From Planctomycetota bacterium (GTDB lineage: Bacteria > Planctomycetota > UBA1135 > GCA-002686595): a DNA stretch of 5,715 nucleotides. Location: the NCBI GenBank assembly GCA_021776885.1, contig JAJFFA010000668.1:1-5715 (forward strand), read 5' to 3'. The notes beneath the pieces are model-generated. The model saw nothing but the letters and a program-made list of their open reading frames with translations. It was not told the origin of the DNA and did no database searches. Shown here in pieces: positions 1-4,504 of this stretch (the stretch's first letter is position 1; every line of letters starts with the position of its first letter). Made by a program: the position numbers and the translations under genes.

Positions 1-1020
1 ACCTCCCGCGACCTGTTCGGTCTGTGCGTCGCCGTCGAGGGCGACCTGGCCGCCGTCGGCGCCCCGGCCGATCCCTTCTTCGTCAACCGCAACGGCTTCG
101 CGACAGTCTTCCGGCGCACGGCCGGCACCTGGAGCGAGGAGGCCGTCCTGAGCGCCTCCGACGGCGCTGCGGACGACGTCTTCGGCACATCGATCGGACT
201 CTCGAGCGGGCGCATCGTGGTGGGCGCGCCCCAGCACAACCACGGCGGCAACAACCGCGGCTCCGCCTACGTTTTTCTCGAGAGCGGCGGCGCCTGGCCC
301 CAGGAGGCCGAGCTGCGTGCCTGCCTGGCGCAGGGCGGAGACCTCATGGCGGGGACCGCCAGCATCGACGGCGAGCGGGTGATCCTGGGCGCCATCGGCC
401 GCGACGGCGTGACCAGCGATGCGGGCAGCGCGCTGCTCTTCGAGCACGACGGCGCAACCTGGATCCAGGGCCTGCAGATCTCGGCCAGCGACGGGGCGAC
501 CGACGACGAGTTCGGGCGCTCGGTCAGCGTCAGCGGACACACGCTCTTCGTCGGCTCGCACCGCGACGACGACAGCGGAGTGTCCTCCGGTTCGGCCTAC
601 CTGTTCGAGCTCGAAGCCGAGCTGGGTACCCCCTACTGCCTGGCCGCCCCCAACTCCGTCGGCCCCGGGGCGACCCTGCGCCTGGCGGGGAGCCCGGACG
701 TCGCCAGCAACTCGGTCAGCCTCGCCGCACGCTGCCTGCCGGCCGGGGTGCCCGGGATCTTCTACTTCGGCCCCAACGCCATCCAGGCCCCCTTCGGGGA
801 CGGCTTTCGCTGCGTCGGCGGCAGCTCCAAGCGACTCTTCCCCGTCGCCAGCTCCGATTTCGCGGGTCAAGCGCTGCGGGTGCTCGACCTCAGCGCTGCC
901 CCCGCCGCCGGGCTGATCCTGCCCGGCACCCAGTTCCGCTTTCAGTACTGGTACCGCGACGCCATGGGTGGACCGAATGGGTTCAACTTGACGGACGCAG
1001 TGGCCGTATTCTGGCAGTGA
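1..1020 (+). CDS. FG-GAP repeat beta-propeller protein, secreted type (5' end missing)
   Basis: The frame is open from the first base and ends at TGA 1018-1020, giving 339 visible residues. The start and any signal peptide lie outside the window. Residues 1 to about 205 hold about four FG-GAP/integrin-alpha-like blades of ~50-55 residues. Each has the pattern FG, then a strand, then VGAP, then GSAYVF, then an aromatic-rich turn and ASDGA-DD. FG/GAP pairs are visible near residues 6-22, 61-77 and 169-185; the blade at about 111-130 lacks the FG motif. Residues ~211-339 form a separate C-terminal domain beginning TPYCLAAPNS, with three cysteines, GDGFRCVGG, FQYWYRD and a final FNLTDAV. I recall this type of domain from large exported planctomycete proteins. 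The FG-GAP family forms propellers in extracellular and surface proteins, often binding ligands or calcium; no enzymatic motif is visible. Exported surface or matrix protein is an inference. The exact ligand is unknown. Confidence 0.9.
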   Translation, partial: TSRDLFGLCVAVEGDLAAVGAPADPFFVNRNGFATVFRRTAGTWSEEAVLSASDGAADDVFGTSIGLSSGRIVVGAPQHNHGGNNRGSAYVFLESGGAWPQEAELRACLAQGGDLMAGTASIDGERVILGAIGRDGVTSDAGSALLFEHDGATWIQGLQISASDGATDDEFGRSVSVSGHTLFVGSHRDDDSGVSSGSAYLFELEAELGTPYCLAAPNSVGPGATLRLAGSPDVASNSVSLAARCLPAGVPGIFYFGPNAIQAPFGDGFRCVGGSSKRLFPVASSDFAGQALRVLDLSAAPAAGLILPGTQFRFQYWYRDAMGGPNGFNLTDAVAVFWQ

Positions 1021-1030
1021 CGCGAATGCC

Positions 1031-1095
1031 GGCCCGCACGGGCCGTAGCCCCGGCCCGCACGGGCCGTAGCCATGCCCGCTCGGGCCGTAGCCCG
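1031..1095. repeat. Three tandem ~22-bp palindromic (hairpin) units
   Basis: Units lie at 1031-1052, 1053-1074 and 1075-1095. The first two share GGCCCGCACGGGCCGTAGCC and differ only in the last two bases. The third has lost the first G and changed the centre from GCAC to GCTC. Each unit is an inverted repeat: stem GGCCC/GGGCC with a four-base loop in copies 1 and 2, and stem GCCC/GGGC in copy 3. The array begins 10 bases after the stop of the FG-GAP gene. It could act as a strong 3' structure or terminator for that gene, but there is no T tract. It could equally be a local expansion of a dispersed palindromic element. Confidence 0.8.
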
Positions 1096-1126
1096 TACTC
1101 GAAGTTCCCGACCCCCGCAGCGCACC

Positions 1127-1936
1127 ATGACAGAGACCTCGCCTGACCCGGAAACGGGTTCCACTGCCCCCGTCCCGTCGAGCCCGACCAGCGGCACGGC
1201 GGGCCCCCCCGTCGGCGGTGCCCCCAAGACCTTGAAGAAGGACTCGGTCTGGGAGGTCTACTACCCCAAGGGGGCCTCCGAAGAGAAGGAAGCGGTGCCC
1301 GTGGCCAGCTTCCCGATGATCATCTACTTCTGGCCCGCGATCGCGACCTTCTTCCTCTGCGGTCTGCTGCAGGCCAGCACCAGCGTCGACCCCCAGACCC
1401 TGGGCCTGTGGGCCACCGCCGTGCTGGGCTTCAACCTGCTCGTGATCGTCACCGACCTCGACCAGAAAAAGTTCCTGATCACGATCCTGTTCCTGGCGGT
1501 CGTTGGCCTGGCGGCCTACATCACGACCCTCAACGACATGAAGCTGGTCGACAGCGTGAGCGCCTGGGTGAGCGCGATGGACGTCACCTACAGCACCCAC
1601 GCCTACCTCTTGCTGGGCACCATGCTCTCGGTCTTCTTCTTCATCGGCATGCTCCAGCCGCGCTTCGACTACTGGCGACTCGAGGCGAACGAGTTCGTGC
1701 ACTACGTCCAGCCCTGGGGCCGGGACCAGAGCATCCCGCGCCAGGGCAGCACGGTGACGCGCGAGGTCCCCGACGTGATCGAGCTGATGCTGACCTTCGG
1801 CGGCGGCACCCTGGCCATCCGACGCGAGGGCCAGGTCGTCGCGCGCATCGAGCACGTGCCCTTCCTGGGCCGGCGCATGAAGGCCATCGAGCGCCTCCTG
1901 GGCGCGACCCGCGTCACGAACGTCAGCAGCAGCTAG
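1127..1936 (+). CDS. Four-helix integral membrane protein of unknown function
   Basis: A 269-residue protein ending at TAG 1934-1936. I do not recognise the family. Residues 1-40 are Pro/Ser/Thr/Gly-rich and probably disordered. A short conserved-looking stretch, DSVWEVYYPKG, follows at 39-49. Four hydrophobic segments lie at about 62-82, 92-109, 115-134 and 159-176. The last ~90 residues are soluble, starting RFDYWRLEANEF, with a strand-rich part (ELMLTFGGGTLAIRREGQ, about 219-236) and a basic helix near the end. A small membrane-associated beta domain such as a PH-like fold is possible but unproven. Start choice: an in-frame TAG at 1046-1048 limits the frame. ATG 1073 would add 18 Arg-rich residues encoded inside the tandem repeat, so ATG 1127, giving MTETSPDPET, is preferred. 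No strong Shine-Dalgarno sequence is visible at either. With no N-terminal signal peptide, the tails are probably cytoplasmic. Confidence 0.85.
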   Translation: MTETSPDPETGSTAPVPSSPTSGTAGPPVGGAPKTLKKDSVWEVYYPKGASEEKEAVPVASFPMIIYFWPAIATFFLCGLLQASTSVDPQTLGLWATAVLGFNLLVIVTDLDQKKFLITILFLAVVGLAAYITTLNDMKLVDSVSAWVSAMDVTYSTHAYLLLGTMLSVFFFIGMLQPRFDYWRLEANEFVHYVQPWGRDQSIPRQGSTVTREVPDVIELMLTFGGGTLAIRREGQVVARIEHVPFLGRRMKAIERLLGATRVTNVSSS

Positions 1937-1948
1937 CCCTGAAATAGA

Positions 1949-1965
1949 CGCTGAGCTGCTCAGCG
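1949..1965 (+). terminator. Possible weak terminator hairpin after the membrane protein gene
   Basis: A perfect 7-bp inverted repeat, CGCTGAG/CTCAGCG, with a three-base loop (CTG) starts 12 bases after the stop codon at 1936. It is followed by CTTGTTCC, which is T-containing but not a true T tract. Position and symmetry fit a terminator or 3' end stabiliser. The short loop and weak tail keep confidence low. Confidence 0.4.
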
Positions 1966-1981
1966 CTTGTTCCAGGTCTAG

Positions 1982-2038
1982 CGGGACGAGTCTCGGATGC
2001 CGGCTTGCCGCCGGCATCCGGAAACGATTTCCGTCCCG
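1982..2038 (+). other. Nested stem-loop structure upstream of the DUF4388 gene
   Basis: An 11-bp perfect inverted repeat, CGGATGCCGGC (1994-2004) and GCCGGCATCCG (2010-2020), encloses a five-base loop, TTGCC. It sits inside a second pairing of CGGGACG (1982-1988) with CGTCCCG (2032-2038). A competing short hairpin, CGGAAA/TTTCCG (2019-2024 and 2028-2033), overlaps both, so two mutually exclusive folds are possible. The element ends 42 bases before the start codon at 2081. It could be a structured 5' leader, a factor-binding palindrome or a REP-like intergenic element. I do not recognise it as a known riboswitch class. Confidence 0.55.
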
Positions 2039-2080
2039 GCGGTCAACTCGGACGGCGCCGGGGGTCGATGAGACTCCCGC

Positions 2081-3724
2081 ATGGCCCTCCACGGCGACCT
2101 CTCCACCCTCGAGCTGGCGGACCTCTTCCAGAACCTCGAGCGCAACACGCGCACCGGCCTGCTCAGCATCGAGAGTGGCCGTGGCGAGGCCCAGCTCTAC
2201 TTCACCTCGGGTCGGCTGTCCCTGGTCCACTTCGAGGGTCGCGCGCGATTGATCGATGTGCTGCTCGCCTCGGGCCACGTCGACGAGGCCCAGCTCGAGG
2301 CCGCCAAGGCCCGGCGCAAGGGCAGCCGCAAGTCGCTGGGAGAGATGCTGGTCGAGCTGGAGCTGGTCGAGAACGAGACCCTGGCCGCCATCGCGCGCTC
2401 GCGCCTCCTGGACGACGCCTGCGAGCTGGTGGCCTCGAGCCACGGCGCGTTCGTCTTCGACGAGGGCCGCATCCCGCGCAACGTCTTCGACCCCGAGGAG
2501 CGCCGCCTGGGGCTCGAGCTCCCCGCCGGCCCGCTGCTGCTCGAGGCCGCACGCCGCTCGGACCACTGGGAGATCATCAAGAACCGCATCCCCTCGGACC
2601 GCGCCCACTACATCGTCAAGAAGCCACCCTGCGTCGAGGGTCTCTCGAACCCGGAGCTGGCCACGTCCCTGGCCGGACTCCTGGACGGGACGCGCAGCAT
2701 CGCCGAGGTGCTGGTCAGCTGGCCGCACCAGCGCTTCGAGGCGTATCACCTCTTGTCCGAGCTGATCGACGGTCAGAACGTGCGCCTGGCTGGCGCGGAC
2801 GACCTGGCGCGCATCGCCCGCGGCGTCGCCGACGAGGACACCGACCGCGCCTGGGAGCTGGTCGAGCGTGGCCTCGCCGCCCAGCCCCAGAACAAGGGTC
2901 TCTTGATCGAGCGCGCACGCCTGGCGGAGCTGCGCGGAGATCTCGAGGAGGCGCGCGAGGGACTCAAGCTCCTGGCCCACCTCGAGCTCGACGGCGGCCG
3001 CCCCGAAGAGGCCCGCGAGCTGATCGAGCGGGCCAAGGTGCTCGACGCCACGGACCCCTCCCTGTGGGAGAAGAGCCTGGCCCTGGCCCTGGATCAGGCC
3101 CGCGCCGAAGACGCCCGCGCCGACGGACTGCACCTGGTCGAGCTGTACCGCTCCCCCGGGCTGCACCGCAAGGCGGAGGGCGTGCTCGAGCGCCTCGTCG
3201 CGGCCCAGCCCCGCTCCCTCGAGCTGCGCCGCGAGCTGGCCCGCACCCACGCGGACCTGGGCGACCTGGAGCAGGCCGTCGGCGAGCTGGAGACCTTCGG
3301 CAAGGACTGCCTGGCGCGGGAGGACTACGCCAGCGCCGCGGACGCCCTGCGCGAGGTGCTGGCCCTCGACCCGGGCCGGGACGAGGTACGGCGCACCCTG
3401 GAGCACATCGAGAGTGGCAACTTGGCCCGCCGCCGCGCGCGTCGACGCAGGATTCTGAAGGCGGCGCGCGTGGCCCTCTCGACCACCCTCGTGGTGACCT
3501 GGTTCACCTACGAGGCCCTGGCGCGCATGGCCTACGGCCAGGCCCAGACCACGATCAGCAACGCCGACCTGATCGAGCATGGACGCTACGCGGAAGCCCG
3601 CGCCATCCTGGCCGACGTCAACGCGCGCTTCCGCGTCTCGAGCACGGCCATGCTGGACGTACGCAGGAGCATGCGCGAGCTGACCGCGAAGCTGGGCCGC
3701 GCGGACGGGCCTCGAGCGCAGTAG
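2081..3724 (+). CDS. DUF4388 (PatA N-terminal-like) protein with TPR-like helices and one membrane segment
   Basis: A 547-residue protein. Residues 1-60 match the DUF4388 pattern: MALHGDLSTLELADLFQNLE, then TGLLSIESG, then a strand ending LYFTSGRLSLVHFEG. This family occurs in PatA-like and gliding or signalling regulators of cyanobacteria, myxobacteria and others. Residues ~60-130 are helical, with KSLGEMLVELELV resembling the small N-terminal domain of GspE-type proteins; a companion helical region runs to ~235. Residues ~250-440 are TPR-like helix pairs rich in Leu, Ala, Glu and Arg. A basic patch (RRRARRRR, 450-457) precedes one membrane helix at about 462-482, and a last TPR-like pair follows at 494-520. 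The basic patch suggests the large N-terminal part is cytoplasmic. The start is tightly fixed: an in-frame TGA at 2069-2071 lies only three codons before ATG 2081. No receiver, kinase or other catalytic domain is present, so a scaffold or adaptor role at the membrane is inferred. Confidence 0.92.
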   Translation: MALHGDLSTLELADLFQNLERNTRTGLLSIESGRGEAQLYFTSGRLSLVHFEGRARLIDVLLASGHVDEAQLEAAKARRKGSRKSLGEMLVELELVENETLAAIARSRLLDDACELVASSHGAFVFDEGRIPRNVFDPEERRLGLELPAGPLLLEAARRSDHWEIIKNRIPSDRAHYIVKKPPCVEGLSNPELATSLAGLLDGTRSIAEVLVSWPHQRFEAYHLLSELIDGQNVRLAGADDLARIARGVADEDTDRAWELVERGLAAQPQNKGLLIERARLAELRGDLEEAREGLKLLAHLELDGGRPEEARELIERAKVLDATDPSLWEKSLALALDQARAEDARADGLHLVELYRSPGLHRKAEGVLERLVAAQPRSLELRRELARTHADLGDLEQAVGELETFGKDCLAREDYASAADALREVLALDPGRDEVRRTLEHIESGNLARRRARRRRILKAARVALSTTLVVTWFTYEALARMAYGQAQTTISNADLIEHGRYAEARAILADVNARFRVSSTAMLDVRRSMRELTAKLGRADGPRAQ

Positions 3725-3750
3725 TCCGCCCGGGTCACAACGCGGCCGGG
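3725..3750. other. 26-bp convergent gap with a weak inverted repeat
   Basis: The two TPR-type genes end tail to tail here. CCCGG (3729-3733) can pair with CCGGG (3746-3750) across 12 bases, and CCGGGTCA occurs twice (3730-3737 and 3746-3753). A bidirectional terminator is conceivable. The stem is short and there is no T tract on either side. Confidence 0.3.
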
Positions 3751-4443
3751 TCAAACGACGCGGGCCACGAAGGCGCGCAGCACCCAGGCGCTCGCGCCCT
3801 TCTTCTGGTACTTCGCGGCGCGCTGCGCCAGGGACGAGACCTCGGCCAGGGCCGTGCGCGCATCGGCCGCACGCCCCAGTCCCTTGAGGGCGACCCCGCG
3901 CCGGTACGCACTCTCGGGGCTCTCGCCGTGGTTGCGCTCGAAGCGCTCCACCGCCGCCAGGGCTGCGTCGTGGTCGCCCGTGGCCTGCTGGGCCTCGGCC
4001 AGGCGCAGCAGGATGCGGCCGTAGGCGTGCTCTTCGTTCAGCTCGGCGCCGCGCTCGAGGGCCCGGGCCGCCTCGGCGTGGCGTCCCGCCCCGCCCAGGG
4101 CGCAGCCCAGCCGGTAGGCCCACTCGGCGCTTTCGGGCTCGCCCTCGAGCGCCTGCTCGAGGGGCGCGATCGCTCGGCGGTAGCGGCGCTGGGTCAAGAG
4201 CAGGGTGCCCAGCTTGCCGCGGTTGTGCGGCGTCTCGACCGCCCCCAGCTCGCGCTCCAGGGCCCGCACCCGGCGCCGGTCGATCAGGTCCGCGGCCAGC
4301 TTCGACATGCCGGCACTGACCAGGATGGCCGAGAGCCAGAAGCCGACGAACGGGATCCGGAAGACGGCCCCGAGGACCGGGATCCCCGAGAGGATCCACA
4401 TGGTCACGAGCACGATGGCGAAGAATCCGAGCAGGCGGGCCAC
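3751..4443 (-). CDS. Membrane-anchored tetratricopeptide repeat (TPR) protein
   Basis: The stop is at 3753-3751. Starting at GTG 4443-4441 the protein has 230 residues. Two hydrophobic segments lie at about 4-22 and 24-45, separated by a Pro/Gly turn, so the protein probably enters and leaves the membrane as a hairpin. A basic and charged linker (DRRRVRALERE) follows. Residues ~75-205 hold four TPR units, with helix-turn-helix signatures such as YRRAIAPLEQALEGEPES, then WAYRLGCALGGAGRHAEAAR, HAYGRILLRLAEAQQATGDH and SAYRRGVALKGLGRAADAR. TPRs mediate protein-protein contacts; no catalytic motif is visible and the partner is unknown. Start is uncertain: the frame stays open to ATG 4581, but that start would overlap the 5' end of the divergent lpxB by 77 bases. 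TTG 4473 is another option. GTG 4443 places the first membrane helix right after the start and sits just downstream of a -10-like TACAAT. The gene converges on the DUF4388 gene, also a membrane TPR-type protein, but no sequence link shows they interact. Confidence 0.87.
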   Translation of the reverse strand: MARLLGFFAIVLVTMWILSGIPVLGAVFRIPFVGFWLSAILVSAGMSKLAADLIDRRRVRALERELGAVETPHNRGKLGTLLLTQRRYRRAIAPLEQALEGEPESAEWAYRLGCALGGAGRHAEAARALERGAELNEEHAYGRILLRLAEAQQATGDHDAALAAVERFERNHGESPESAYRRGVALKGLGRAADARTALAEVSSLAQRAAKYQKKGASAWVLRAFVARVV

Positions 4444-4449
4444 GCCGGC

Positions 4450-4455
4450 ATTGTA
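4450..4455 (-). promoter_or_regulatory. Possible -10 element (TACAAT) for the TPR gene
   Basis: Read on the minus strand, TACAAT (4455 down to 4450) matches five of six bases of the TATAAT consensus in a very GC-rich stretch. Six bases separate it from GTG 4443, so transcription from it could begin at or very near the start codon, giving a leaderless message. No recognisable -35 lies at the usual distance. Confidence 0.35.
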
Positions 4456-4475
4456 GTGCGGCCCCGCCCCCAAGC

Positions 4476-4481
4476 TATCCT
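4476..4481 (+). promoter_or_regulatory. Possible -10 element (TATCCT) for lpxB
   Basis: TATCCT matches four of six bases of the -10 consensus and lies 23 bases before the proposed TTG start at 4505. That leaves room for a short leader containing the GGAG at 4495-4498. TTGTAG at 4451-4456 could be a poor -35 at 19-base spacing. It shares the 61-bp divergent gap with the opposing TACAAT. Confidence 0.35.
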
Positions 4482-4494
4482 GCAGGGTTCCCGC

Positions 4495-4498
4495 GGAG
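4495..4498 (+). promoter_or_regulatory. Shine-Dalgarno GGAG that fixes the lpxB start at TTG 4505
   Basis: GGAG ends six bases before TTG 4505, an ideal spacing. An in-frame TAG at 4454-4456 blocks longer starts and no in-frame ATG exists before the catalytic domain. The only other common start is GTG 4646, so this site decides the start. Confidence 0.6.
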
Positions 4499-4504
4499 CC
4501 CGTC

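Noticed and set aside
1031..1095. The tandem repeat as a small CRISPR array.
   Set aside because: The units are directly adjacent with no unique spacers, and no cas gene is nearby.
1073..1126. ATG 1073 as the start of the membrane protein gene.
   Set aside because: The codon lies at the junction of two repeat units, and the extra 18 residues are Arg-rich and repeat-encoded. ATG 1127 gives a more natural N-terminus.
1982..2038. A known riboswitch upstream of the DUF4388 gene.
   Set aside because: I could not match the conserved bases of any riboswitch class I know, including those for cyclic di-GMP and fluoride. Only the pairing pattern is supported.
983..4399. A very long open frame (about 1,138 codons) on the minus strand crossing the membrane protein, DUF4388 and TPR genes.
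   Set aside because: It is antisense to two well-supported genes and out of frame with the minus-strand TPR gene. Its product is low-complexity Gly/Ala/Arg/Gln-rich, as expected from GC-rich shadow frames.
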